A stretch of DNA of 64,000 nucleotides, taken from positions 248,001 through 312,000 of the forward strand of contig NZ_SLWR01000008.1 of the NCBI RefSeq assembly GCF_004345665.1, in the 5' to 3' direction. The notes beneath the pieces were generated by a model, which was given only the letters and a program-made list of their open reading frames with translations, was not told the DNA's origin and made no database searches. Of this stretch, positions 50,636 to 57,991 are shown piece after piece; the first letter of the stretch is position 1, and each line of letters begins with the position of its first letter. The stretch is from Kribbella antiqua. Its GTDB lineage: Bacteria > Actinomycetota > Actinomycetes > Propionibacteriales > Kribbellaceae. A program made the translations under genes and the position numbers.

Positions 50636-51835
50636 ATGGTCGCCCAGCCGCTTCCGTCTTCCGTCGTTCCCGAGACCGATCAGTACGCCGGCGACGCCGT
50701 CTTCGAGCTCCACCGCGGCGGCAAGATCGAGGTCACGTCGTCGATCCACGTCCGCGACGCCTCCGACCTCTCCAAGGCCTACACGCCCGGGGTCGCCCGG
50801 GTCTGTACGGCGATCGCCGAAGAGCCGTCGCTGGTACGGCGCTACACGTGGAAGTCGAACGTCGTTGCCGTCGTCACCGACGGGACCGCCGTACTCGGAC
50901 TCGGGGACATCGGGCCGGCCGCGTCGCTGCCGGTGATGGAGGGCAAGGCCCTGCTGTTCAAGGAGTTCGGCGGGGTCGACTCGGTGCCGATCGCGCTGGA
51001 CTGCACCGATGTGGACGAGTTCGTCGAGACCGTCGTACGGATGGCTCCGAGCTTCGGCGGGATCAACCTGGAGGACATCTCCGCGCCGCGCTGCTTCGAG
51101 ATCGAGCGGCGGCTGAAGGAGCGGCTGGACATCCCGGTGTTCCACGACGACCAGCACGGTACGGCGGTCGTCGTACTGGCGGCGCTTCGGAACGCACTTC
51201 GGGTGACGGGGAAGTCGATCGAGGACACCCGGGTGGTGATCTCCGGAGCGGGTGCGGCCGGGGTCGCGTGTGCGCGGATCCTTCTGCAGGCAGGCGTTGG
51301 GGACTTGGCCGTTGTCGACAGCAAGGGTGTGCTGTCGGAGGACCGGGCCGACCTGAACCCGGTGAAGCTGTCGCTCGCGCGTGACACGGGTGGTCTTTCG
51401 GGTCGGCTGGTGGATGCGCTGGACGGCGCCGATGTGTTCATCGGCGTGTCGGGCGGGACCGTGCCTGAGGAAGCGATCGCGCGGATGGCCGACGGCTCGA
51501 TGATCTTCGCGCTGGCCAACCCGAACCCGGAGGTGCACCCGGACATCGCGCACCGGCACGCCGCCGTGGTCGCGACCGGCCGCTCGGACTTCCCGAACCA
51601 GATCAACAACGTACTCGCGTTCCCCGGCATCTTCCGTGGCGCCTTCGACGCCAACGCCTCCCGCATCACCGAGGGCATGAAGTTGGCTGCCGCAGATGCG
51701 CTGGCTGGGCTGATCTCTTCGGACGACCTGCGACCCGACTACATCATCCCGTCGCCCTTCGACGAGCGCGTCGCCCCGGCGGTAGCAGCCGCGGTCACCG
51801 CAGCCGCCGAAGCCGACGGCGTCGCCCGCGCCTGA
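50636..51835 (+). CDS. NAD(P)-dependent malic enzyme
   Basis: This 399-residue enzyme converts malate to pyruvate and CO2. Motifs are AYTPGVARVC, DGTAVLGLGDIGPAASLPVMEGK, FHDDQHGTAVV and the dinucleotide site VISGAGAAGVACA. Length is that of the short bacterial type without a phosphotransacetylase domain. The ATG at 50636 follows GAAGGGG by seven bases. The last 97 bases overlap the 3' end of the convergent hydrolase gene. Confidence 0.94.
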   Translation: MVAQPLPSSVVPETDQYAGDAVFELHRGGKIEVTSSIHVRDASDLSKAYTPGVARVCTAIAEEPSLVRRYTWKSNVVAVVTDGTAVLGLGDIGPAASLPVMEGKALLFKEFGGVDSVPIALDCTDVDEFVETVVRMAPSFGGINLEDISAPRCFEIERRLKERLDIPVFHDDQHGTAVVVLAALRNALRVTGKSIEDTRVVISGAGAAGVACARILLQAGVGDLAVVDSKGVLSEDRADLNPVKLSLARDTGGLSGRLVDALDGADVFIGVSGGTVPEEAIARMADGSMIFALANPNPEVHPDIAHRHAAVVATGRSDFPNQINNVLAFPGIFRGAFDANASRITEGMKLAAADALAGLISSDDLRPDYIIPSPFDERVAPAVAAAVTAAAEADGVARA

Positions 51836-52542
51836 TCCTCGAGGAAGCTCCGGATCAACCCGATCCACTCCTGCGGTGTCTCGACGAACGGGAGGTGCCC
51901 AGCGGCGAGTTCGGCGTACTGCGCCTGCTTGATGCCCTGGGCAACCTCCCGGTGGTGGTACGGCGTGACCAGGTTGTCCTGCGTGGTCGAGATGACCAAC
52001 GTGGGTACGGCGATCCTGGCAAGATCCGCGCGTACGTCGATGGTGTCGATGAGATCGAGGTGGTCCGGCGTACCGGGCGGCGGGATCGACGCGGCGAGAG
52101 ACTCGGTCAGCTCGGCTTCGCCGATGCGATCGAGGCTGTCCGCGCCGAGGCCGATCAGGTGGACGAAGGCAGCTATCTGGTCAGTGCCGAGCAGCTCGCG
52201 CCACAGCTTGACCAGGAGGGTGAATCGCGGATTGGGCTTGGCGAACGGGGCCGTCAGGACGAGGGCGTCGACCCGGTCGGGGTGCCGGGTCGCGGCACGG
52301 ATCGCGAGCGCCGTACCGAGTGAATAGCCGACGATGGTGAAGCGGTCATGGCCGTCCGCGGCTGCGACGAGCTCGTCGGCCAGTCCGTCGAGGGTAAGCG
52401 GGTCGGGCCGGCGTGGGGCGCCGCCGGTGCCCGGGAGGTCCAGCCCGAGAATTGTGTAGTCGGGGGAGAGAGCCTCGATGAGCCCGGCGTAGTTGGCCTG
52501 GATGCCGCCGCCGGCGCCATGGGCAAGCAGAACTGTGGTCAT
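51739..52542 (-). CDS. Alpha/beta fold hydrolase
   Basis: This 267-residue hydrolase has LLAHGAGGG near the start, nucleophile elbow VGYSLG, an Asp in STTQDNLV and His in AGHLPFVE. The Ala-rich C-terminal tail (about 30 residues) is encoded within the overlap with the malic enzyme gene and looks like a late extension. It is divergent from a MerR regulator with an operator in its promoter, so it is the likely MerR target. The substrate is unknown. Confidence 0.85.
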   Translation of the reverse strand: MTTVLLAHGAGGGIQANYAGLIEALSPDYTILGLDLPGTGGAPRRPDPLTLDGLADELVAAADGHDRFTIVGYSLGTALAIRAATRHPDRVDALVLTAPFAKPNPRFTLLVKLWRELLGTDQIAAFVHLIGLGADSLDRIGEAELTESLAASIPPPGTPDHLDLIDTIDVRADLARIAVPTLVISTTQDNLVTPYHHREVAQGIKQAQYAELAAGHLPFVETPQEWIGLIRSFLEDQARATPSASAAAVTAAATAGATRSSKGDGMM

Positions 52543-52549
52543 GTGCCGA

Positions 52550-52580
52550 CGCTAAACTCCGACATTGGTGTCAGAGTCAA
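52550..52580 (-). promoter_or_regulatory. MerR-type operator in the hydrolase promoter
   Basis: On the minus strand TTGACT (52580-52575) is followed after 19 bases by TTAGCG (52555-52550). The spacer is filled by the inverted repeat ACTCCGACA-N4-TGTCAGAGT (52556-52577, one mismatch). A 19-bp spacer with the dyad inside it is the hallmark of MerR-activated promoters. Confidence 0.7.
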
Positions 52581-52600
52581 GTCGCTGGGGTGATGGCTGA

Positions 52601-52966
52601 GTGCGGATGCGGGAGATGGTGGCCCGGACCGGGGTGAGTGAGCGGCTGCTGCGGTATTACGAGGAGCAGGGGCTGTTGAGGCCGGTGCGGCTGCCAAGCG
52701 GGTATCGCGAGTACGCCGAGAGTGACATCGACCTGGTCGGGCGGATCCGGACCCTGCTGGCGGCTGGGTTGTCGACCTCGACGATCGCTCAGGTGCTGCC
52801 CTGCGTGACGGAGAACCTGGAGCCGACCTGCCCGGTGCTCATCGACCAGCTTCAGCAGGAGCGCGATCGCATCACCGCGTCGATCAAGGCACTCGAGGAG
52901 TCGCGGCAACTGCTCGACGGTGTGCTGTCGAAGCCCGTGGTGAATTCGGTAACTGACTCCGCGTAG
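52601..52966 (+). CDS. MerR family transcriptional regulator
   Basis: This 121-residue regulator has an N-terminal winged helix-turn-helix (MREMVARTGVSERLLRYYEEQGLLRP) and a dimerisation coiled coil (LIDQLQQERDRITASIKALEE). Two cysteines (LPCVTENLEPTCPV) sit between them, but the spacing does not match the SoxR cluster or metal-binding MerR sites exactly. The GTG at 52601 is used. It is divergent from the hydrolase gene, and its operator lies between. Confidence 0.92.
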   Translation: MRMREMVARTGVSERLLRYYEEQGLLRPVRLPSGYREYAESDIDLVGRIRTLLAAGLSTSTIAQVLPCVTENLEPTCPVLIDQLQQERDRITASIKALEESRQLLDGVLSKPVVNSVTDSA

Positions 52967-52988
52967 GCCAGCGCCTAGGGTGGTTTGC

Positions 52989-53957
52989 ATGCTTGCTGCT
53001 TACGCCGCCAGGTTCGACGCCGAGGATCCGATCGCCGCGCTGGAGGTGGGCGAGCGGCCTGAGCCGACGGTGCCCGAGGGCTGGGTGACGATCGACGTAC
53101 GGGCGACGGCGCTCAATCACCATGACCTCTGGTCGCTCAAGGGTGTCGGGCTGGCTGAGCAGAATCTGCCGATGATCCTCGGATGCGACGCCGCGGGCGT
53201 GGATCAGGACGGGAACGAGGTCGTCGTTCATGCGGTGATCTCGGACCCGGCCTGGAAGGCTGACGAGACGCTGGACCCGAAGCGGTCGCTGCTGAGTGAG
53301 CGGTATCAGGGCACGCTGGCGGAGAAGGTCGCCGTACCTGCGCGGAACGTCGTACCGAAGCCGGCTGGGTTGAGTTTCGAGCAGGCGGCGTGTCTGCCGA
53401 CCGCGTGGCTGACGGCGTACCGGATGCTCTTCACCCAGTCGGGGCTGAAGCCTGGGGACACCGTGCTCGTGCAGGGCGCGGGTGGTGGGGTGGCGACCGC
53501 GCTGATCACGTTGGCGCGAGCCGCGGGGATCCGGGTGTGGGCGACGAGCCGGGACGACGCGAAGCGGGCCAAGGCGCTGGAGATCGGGGCGCATGAAGTG
53601 TTCGAGTCCGGGGCGCGGTTGCCGGAGCGGGTGGACGCGGTGATGGAGACGGTCGGGCAGGCGACGTGGTCGCACTCGCTGAAGTCGCTCAAGCAGGGCG
53701 GCACCCTGGTGATCTCCGGCGCGACCAGCGGGCAGGCGCCGAAGTCGGCCGAGCTGAACCGGATCTTCTTCCTGCAGTTGCGGGTGCAGGGCTCGACGAT
53801 GGGGACGCGGGCGGAGCTGGCCGAGCTGGTGCAGTTCATGGCGAACGCCGGCATCTCACCGCACATCGACTCGGTGCTGTCCCTCGGCGACGCCCGCAAG
53901 GGATTCGCAAAAATGAACGAGGGCGACGTCTTCGGAAAGATCGTCTTTACTGTCTGA
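52989..53957 (+). CDS. Zinc-binding dehydrogenase / quinone oxidoreductase-like protein (MDR family)
   Basis: This 322-residue medium-chain reductase has ALNHHDLWSLKG, GCDAAGV, and the cofactor loop VLVQGAGGGVATALITLARA. Zinc ligands of true alcohol dehydrogenases are mostly absent, so it is closer to the quinone/enone reductases. The ATG at 52989 follows AGGGTGG. The end carries AGATCGTCTTTACTGTCTGAG, which recurs exactly 340 bases downstream. Confidence 0.9.
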   Translation: MLAAYAARFDAEDPIAALEVGERPEPTVPEGWVTIDVRATALNHHDLWSLKGVGLAEQNLPMILGCDAAGVDQDGNEVVVHAVISDPAWKADETLDPKRSLLSERYQGTLAEKVAVPARNVVPKPAGLSFEQAACLPTAWLTAYRMLFTQSGLKPGDTVLVQGAGGGVATALITLARAAGIRVWATSRDDAKRAKALEIGAHEVFESGARLPERVDAVMETVGQATWSHSLKSLKQGGTLVISGATSGQAPKSAELNRIFFLQLRVQGSTMGTRAELAELVQFMANAGISPHIDSVLSLGDARKGFAKMNEGDVFGKIVFTV

Positions 53958-53958
53958 G
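53938..53958 (+). repeat. 21-bp direct repeat, copy 1
   Basis: AGATCGTCTTTACTG followed by TCTGAG. It encodes the last residues and stop of the dehydrogenase. An exact copy lies at 54278-54298. Confidence 0.9.
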
Positions 53959-53980
53959 GGGGACGCGTGCCCCGCCCTGC

Positions 53981-54232
53981 CTACCACTGAGCGCGCTGGA
54001 GGATGGCCCGGACGGCGCTGTCGAACGTGGGGAACGCGACCGTGGGGCCGAGTTTCTGGTGGTTGGCGTAGACAAGCCAGCCCATCTCTCCGCGATCGAA
54101 TGCGTGACCGATTGGGAGACCGTCTATGCGGACATAGATGGGGTCCTCGCGGCCGTTGCCTTCCCGCATGAGTTCCAGTCCCAGCCGGTCGAGTTCCCTC
54201 CGTACCTCACCGCTCACCCTGGGTATGCGCAT
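53981..54232 (-). CDS. Hypothetical 83-residue protein in a repeat-bounded segment
   Basis: This small soluble protein begins MRIPRVSGEVRRELDRLGLE and continues with beta-rich segments (DPIYVRIDGLPIGHAFDRGE; GWLVYANHQKLGPTVAFPTF). It has no membrane span or known motif that I recognise. A GTG one codon upstream is an alternative start. It is opposite in strand to both neighbours. The whole gene sits between two exact 21-bp direct repeats, as if inserted. Confidence 0.65.
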   Translation of the reverse strand: MRIPRVSGEVRRELDRLGLELMREGNGREDPIYVRIDGLPIGHAFDRGEMGWLVYANHQKLGPTVAFPTFDSAVRAILQRAQW

Positions 54233-54277
54233 CACGCAAGAATTCCGAACTGCCAAGGACCCGTCAAGCGACCCCTG

Positions 54278-54298
54278 AGATCGTCTTTACTGTCTGAG
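54278..54298 (+). repeat. 21-bp direct repeat, copy 2
   Basis: This is the exact copy of 53938-53958. Its last base is the first base of the GTG start of the GNAT gene. In copy 1 the same bases end the dehydrogenase gene. Confidence 0.9.
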
Positions 54299-54801
54299 TG
54301 GAACCGGAGATCCGCCGCGCTGTCGTCGCTGACGCGGAGGCGAGCGCGTGGTGCCACCTGTTGTGCTGGCGGGAGGCGTACGACGGCTTGGTCGAACCCG
54401 GGGTGCTGGCCGAGCGCACCAGCGATATCGATCGGCGGATCGAGCGCTGGGCGAGCGCCCTGGCCGACGGGTGGGTCCGGTGGATCGCGGTGAACCCTGA
54501 TCCGGAGGCCGGCGTGCAGGACCGGGTGATCGGCTTCTCGGCGCCGGGCCCGTCCCGGGACGACGATGCGCCGACCACGCTCGAGCTGTTCGCGATCTAC
54601 GCCCGGAAGGCCTGGTGGGGGACCGGGCTGGGGACGCGGCTGCTGGAGGTTGCCGTCGGCAAGGAACCCGCCAGCCTGTGGGTGCTGGAGGGCAATCACC
54701 GCGCCCGCGCCTTCTACCGCCGCCACGGCTTCCTCGAGGACGGCACCCGCGTCGACGAGCCGTTCTTCGGCGTCCCCGAGATCCGCATGGTCCGCCGCTG
54801 A
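54298..54801 (+). CDS. GNAT family N-acetyltransferase
   Basis: This 167-residue acetyltransferase has the acetyl-CoA loop KAWWGTGLGTRLL and the C-terminal NHRARAFYRRHGF segment. It begins at the GTG inside the second 21-bp repeat. No ribosome-binding site is evident, which fits an ancestral overlap with the dehydrogenase stop (TGAGTG). The acceptor substrate is unknown. Confidence 0.9.
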   Translation: MEPEIRRAVVADAEASAWCHLLCWREAYDGLVEPGVLAERTSDIDRRIERWASALADGWVRWIAVNPDPEAGVQDRVIGFSAPGPSRDDDAPTTLELFAIYARKAWWGTGLGTRLLEVAVGKEPASLWVLEGNHRARAFYRRHGFLEDGTRVDEPFFGVPEIRMVRR

Positions 54802-54808
54802 TCCGTCT

Positions 54809-54867
54809 GTGGAGGGTTTCAACTGCTCAGTGGAGGGTTTCTTGCTCTAGTTCACAAAACCCTCCAC
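54809..54867. repeat. Two direct and one inverted copy of an 11-mer after the GNAT gene
   Basis: GTGGAGGGTTT occurs at 54809-54819 and 54830-54840, and its reverse complement at 54857-54867. Either 5' copy can pair with the 3' copy as a perfect 11-bp stem. It may be a terminator or attenuator; the gene ends eight bases before. Confidence 0.6.
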
Positions 54868-54918
54868 CGAGCTGGGTTGCTGGTGTCAGCGGCACTTCTG
54901 TGACAGTGGGTGCCGGTG

Positions 54919-54938
54919 ATGTTTCACGGCTGAAACAT
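54919..54938. promoter_or_regulatory. Palindrome upstream of the Wbl gene
   Basis: ATGTTTCA-CGGC-TGAAACAT is a perfect 8-bp-arm palindrome, 103 bases before the Wbl gene. It resembles parS but has two extra central bases. Confidence 0.45.
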
Positions 54939-55040
54939 TGGCGTCGTACTTGGGCAACGAGGTTGGCCCAGTCTGTTCCTACCGCGAGACACGCCCGCGG
55001 GTTCGATCCGCCCGATCGACGATGAGGAGCAGGAGTGCCC

Positions 55041-55343
55041 ATGAGGCCGACCTTGACGGTGATCGCCGACCCCGCCGACCGCTGGATGATGCGGGCCGCC
55101 TGCGTCGGCCAGGCGCCGGCGTACGACGAGACTGCCAGCCAGTGGGAGCAGCGCAAGGCTCAGGCCGTGTGCCTGACGTCCTGCCCGGTGATCGACGAAT
55201 GCCGTGAGTGGGCCCGCCGGACCAAGTTCACCGGCACCGCCGCCGGCGAGAAGTTCCTCTACGGCCGTCGCCGCGGCCGCCCGGGCCCGCAGGAGCGCCG
55301 CCGCCCCGCCATCGTCGAGGTCGGCGAACAGCAGGCCAGCTGA
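55041..55343 (+). CDS. Atypical WhiB-like (Wbl) protein
   Basis: This 100-residue protein has four cysteines in a WhiB-like order (AACVGQ; VCLTSCPVIDEC), but the middle pair is C-x3-C rather than C-x2-C. The GVWGG turn is replaced by FTGTAAGEKF. The tail is basic and Pro-rich (YGRRRGRPGPQERRRP), like an AT-hook. The ATG at 55041 follows AGGAG by five bases. It may still hold an iron-sulfur cluster. A nested repeat element starts five bases past the stop. Confidence 0.82.
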   Translation: MRPTLTVIADPADRWMMRAACVGQAPAYDETASQWEQRKAQAVCLTSCPVIDECREWARRTKFTGTAAGEKFLYGRRRGRPGPQERRRPAIVEVGEQQAS

Positions 55344-55347
55344 CCGC

Positions 55348-55441
55348 CCGCGTTTGATGGGTTCACCCACCAGCTGGTGGGTTCCCCCACCGCATCCGGG
55401 GGGCGAACCCACAATTTGACGGGTGAACCCATCAAACGCGG
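55348..55441. repeat. Nested inverted-repeat element, copy 3
   Basis: The outer arms 55348-55368 and 55421-55441 are a perfect 21-bp inverted repeat (core GTTTGATGGGTTCACCC). The inner arms GTGGGTT (55377-55383) and AACCCAC (55406-55412) enclose C- and G-runs around a CCGCAT loop. It fills the gap between the Wbl stop and the antiporter stop, five bases from each. The left half alone is also an 18-bp palindrome (55365-55382). Confidence 0.9.
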
Positions 55442-55445
55442 CGGG

Positions 55446-56681
55446 TCAGACTCCGATGAGCTCGTCGGCGCGTTCTGCGTCGGCGGGCTTTTCGGTTCGG
55501 CGGAACGGTGAGGTGAGGGTCGGCAGGATGTGCTCACGGTTGCGGACGAGCGCGACGACCGCGAGCGCCAGATAGATCCCGCTCAGCACATACCGCCCGG
55601 TCTGACCCGGTACGGCGAACTGAACCGCGAACAGCCCCAGCAACGTCCAGGCGGCCCACCGCGGGAAGCGCAGACTCAGCAGCACGGCGATCCCGAGCAG
55701 CGTCTGCGTCGCGGTGAGCAGGAACTCCTCGATCTGACGCCCGTCCAGCGACAGCGCGACCGGGCCACCGCCCAACAGGTACGCGACCGGCAGGCTGCCG
55801 ATCAGCAGGGTCCACTGGTTCACCTTGGCCGAGATGAGCAGGCCGAGCGCGGCGCCGCCCTTACCCCGCCACGCGAACAGCAGCGCCACGATGAACTCCG
55901 GCGCCTCCGAGGCCAGCGGCGCCAGCCACTGCACCAGCAGGAACTGGTCGATCCCCAGCGCCCGGCCACCCTCGACGAGCGAGTCCGCGAACGGCTCCGC
56001 CGACACCAGGATGACCGCCGCCGCCACCACGAACATCGCGACCACCGACGTACGCCGCTGCGCCTTGGGCAGTGCACCGATCCGCGCGGCCGGTCCGACC
56101 AGCTCCGGCTCGTCCTCATGGTCCGAGGAGGCCGCACGCCACAGGTAGTACCCGAAGAAGGCCAGCAGCCCGATCCCCAGCAGCAGATGGATCTGCCCGG
56201 TGAGTGGGATGACGAACGCCACGACACTCGCCACACCGAGGAAGCCCAGCTCCCGCTTGTACCCGGAGTCGAGGACCAGAGCTTTCACTGTGCGCCCGCT
56301 CCGCCGCGAGGCGACGTACAGGCTGATGAGTACGACGCTCGACCAGCCCAGGCCGAGCAAGAGGCGGTTCGAGCCGGTCATGTTGGCTGCTGCGTATTGC
56401 ACGTACGCCGGGTCGCTGCCGGCCGTGTGCGCGAAGTAGAGGTCGACGGCGTATTCCGGCAGTACGGCGATGACTGCCAGCAGCGCGATCGCCAGGCCGC
56501 CGGAGATGTCGACCTCAGCGGCCTCGGCGGCCCACGCGAGTACGAACGATGCGGCGACGACGCCGAGCCCGAACACCACGATCGCGAGCGGCGCCGACGG
56601 ATGCACCCCGGAGAACCGGAGGGCAACGGCCGGAAGCGCCGCGAGGAGGCAGAACAGTGCAGGGCGGAGGGCTCTGAACAT
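55446..56681 (-). CDS. Cation/calcium antiporter family membrane protein (CaCA)
   Basis: This 411-residue transporter has about 11 spans in two halves with the CaCA repeat signatures: VLPEYAVDLYFA in the first half and APLASEAPEFIVALLFAW in the second. The first-half Glu and the SEAPE motif are likely ion ligands. The ATG at 56681 is used; a longer frame runs into the operator palindrome. It is divergent from an ArsR regulator, with a perfect palindrome between them, which suggests a metal-responsive export role. Confidence 0.88.
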   Translation of the reverse strand: MFRALRPALFCLLAALPAVALRFSGVHPSAPLAIVVFGLGVVAASFVLAWAAEAAEVDISGGLAIALLAVIAVLPEYAVDLYFAHTAGSDPAYVQYAAANMTGSNRLLLGLGWSSVVLISLYVASRRSGRTVKALVLDSGYKRELGFLGVASVVAFVIPLTGQIHLLLGIGLLAFFGYYLWRAASSDHEDEPELVGPAARIGALPKAQRRTSVVAMFVVAAAVILVSAEPFADSLVEGGRALGIDQFLLVQWLAPLASEAPEFIVALLFAWRGKGGAALGLLISAKVNQWTLLIGSLPVAYLLGGGPVALSLDGRQIEEFLLTATQTLLGIAVLLSLRFPRWAAWTLLGLFAVQFAVPGQTGRYVLSGIYLALAVVALVRNREHILPTLTSPFRRTEKPADAERADELIGV

Positions 56682-56709
56682 GTCATCCAGGCTGCCATCG
56701 TTTTGATAT

Positions 56710-56725
56710 TTTCGCAATTGCGAAA
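56710..56725. promoter_or_regulatory. ArsR-type operator between antiporter and regulator
   Basis: TTTCGCAATTGCGAAA is a perfect 16-bp palindrome in an AT-rich patch, 29 bases from the antiporter start and 71 from arsR. Confidence 0.75.
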
Positions 56726-56795
56726 GTATGAGAGCGTCGTCACCCCGGCCTGCCGCGTGCCGACTGACCGCTCAAGCAGTCACAATGACTCCGCA

Positions 56796-57152
56796 ATGAC
56801 GACACCGATCCCCGAACCGACGAAGGCGCAGCTCGAATCCGCCGCCGGCACCTTCGCGATGCTCTCCGCCCCGGTCCGGCTCCACCTGGTCTCCCTGGCG
56901 GCGCAGGGCGAGTACGACGTCGGCACGCTGGCGGAACGGGTGGGAGTCAGCATCGCCACCGCCAGCCAGCACCTGGGCAAGCTCCGGCTGGCCGGCATCA
57001 TCACCGCCCGCCGCGAGGGCCGCCGGCACATCTACACCGTCGACGACCCCCACGTGCTCAACCTCGTCGACCAGATCTTCGAACACATCGCCCCCGACGG
57101 CTCCCTGGCCCCCGACCCACCACGCCGGCCGCGGCCGCCCCACACCAACTGA
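56796..57152 (+). CDS. ArsR/SmtB family transcriptional regulator
   Basis: This 118-residue repressor has a winged helix-turn-helix (LSAPVRLHLVSLAAQGEYDVGTLAERVGVSIATAS, broken here only by its turn, then HLGKLRLAG). The beta-wing reads ARREGRRHIYTV. There is no Cys pair in the alpha-3 site, but the C-terminal helix has His and Asp residues (DDPHVLNLVDQIFEHI) at spacing seen in alpha-5 zinc/cobalt sensors. It probably represses itself and the antiporter through the palindrome between them. Confidence 0.9.
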   Translation: MTTPIPEPTKAQLESAAGTFAMLSAPVRLHLVSLAAQGEYDVGTLAERVGVSIATASQHLGKLRLAGIITARREGRRHIYTVDDPHVLNLVDQIFEHIAPDGSLAPDPPRRPRPPHTN

Positions 57153-57163
57153 ACGCGGATCTG

Positions 57164-57238
57164 CAGGCCATCACAATCGGCGGCGTCGGGAGAGCGGCGC
57201 GCTTGAGCGACTGGGCGAGCCGCAATTGTGATGGCCTG
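57164..57238. repeat. 14-bp inverted repeat between convergent genes
   Basis: CAGGCCATCACAAT (57164-57177) and ATTGTGATGGCCTG (57225-57238) are perfect arms around 47 bases. It lies between the arsR and ATPase stops. It could be a bidirectional terminator or a small mobile foldback. Confidence 0.7.
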
Positions 57239-57248
57239 GCGGTCCGGG

Positions 57249-57974
57249 TCAGAGGACGTGCCGGAGGTAGCGGGCTGGGGCGTCGAGGTAGGCACGCCAG
57301 TTCTGCACGAGCTCCAGGTCCTCCCAGGTCGTACGACGAATGCCCCAGTCGCCGACCTCGAGGATGGTCGCGCCGGGAAGGGCTGCGATGACGGGGGAGT
57401 GGGTCGCGCACAGAACCTGGGAGCCTGACTCGGCCAGCTCATTCAGTACGCCGACGACCGCGAGGCTGCTGGCGAAGGAAAGAGCCGATTCGGGCTCGTC
57501 CAGGCAGTAGACGCCGGGCCGGGTGAAACGGTCGCGGATGAGGTTCAGGAAGCTCTCGCCGTGGCTCATCTCATGAAAGGTCAGGTCCGGCGGCCCCGAG
57601 GTCCGCGGGTTCTGCTCGAGGTAGGTGTAGAACCCGTGCATCGTCTCGGCGCGCAGGAAGAACCCGGCCCGCTTGGCGCCGACGCCGCGCGTCAGCAGGA
57701 GGTCGCCGGCCAGCGGTGACTCGCTTGCCCGCGTGGTCAGCCGTGCGCCGGTGGAGCCGCCTTCAGGTGACATGCCGAAGGCGACCGCGATCGCCTCGAC
57801 CAGCGTAGATTTCCCGGTGCCGTTTTCGCCGACCAGGAAGGTGACGCCGGGGTTCAGGTCGAGGCCGTCGGTGAGGAGTTGGCGGATGGCTGGGATGGTG
57901 TGTGGCCAGTGCCCGGACGGACGAATGCCCTCCGCTGCGGCAACCCGGCGTACGGGATGTGCGGCGAAGGGCAT
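57249..57974 (-). CDS. AAA family ATPase (ABC/RecF-like, single domain)
   Basis: This 241-residue soluble ATPase has Walker A GENGTGKST and a short insertion. A signature-like FHEMSHGESFLNL follows, Walker B GVYCLDEPESALS and a late His in THSP. It has no membrane partner and resembles the stand-alone AAA_21 proteins found widely in bacteria. Its role is unknown. Confidence 0.87.
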   Translation of the reverse strand: MPFAAHPVRRVAAAEGIRPSGHWPHTIPAIRQLLTDGLDLNPGVTFLVGENGTGKSTLVEAIAVAFGMSPEGGSTGARLTTRASESPLAGDLLLTRGVGAKRAGFFLRAETMHGFYTYLEQNPRTSGPPDLTFHEMSHGESFLNLIRDRFTRPGVYCLDEPESALSFASSLAVVGVLNELAESGSQVLCATHSPVIAALPGATILEVGDWGIRRTTWEDLELVQNWRAYLDAPARYLRHVL

Positions 57975-57991
57975 GGCGTCAGGCTAAAGGA

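Noticed and set aside
54919..54938. parS-like site TGTTTCA...TGAAACA
   Set aside because: The central spacing is two bases longer than parS, and no ParB gene or origin region is nearby.
54996..55012. T-arm-like GCGGGTTCGATCCGC, possible tRNA
   Set aside because: No matching acceptor, D or anticodon arms could be placed around it, and the stem pairing is poor.
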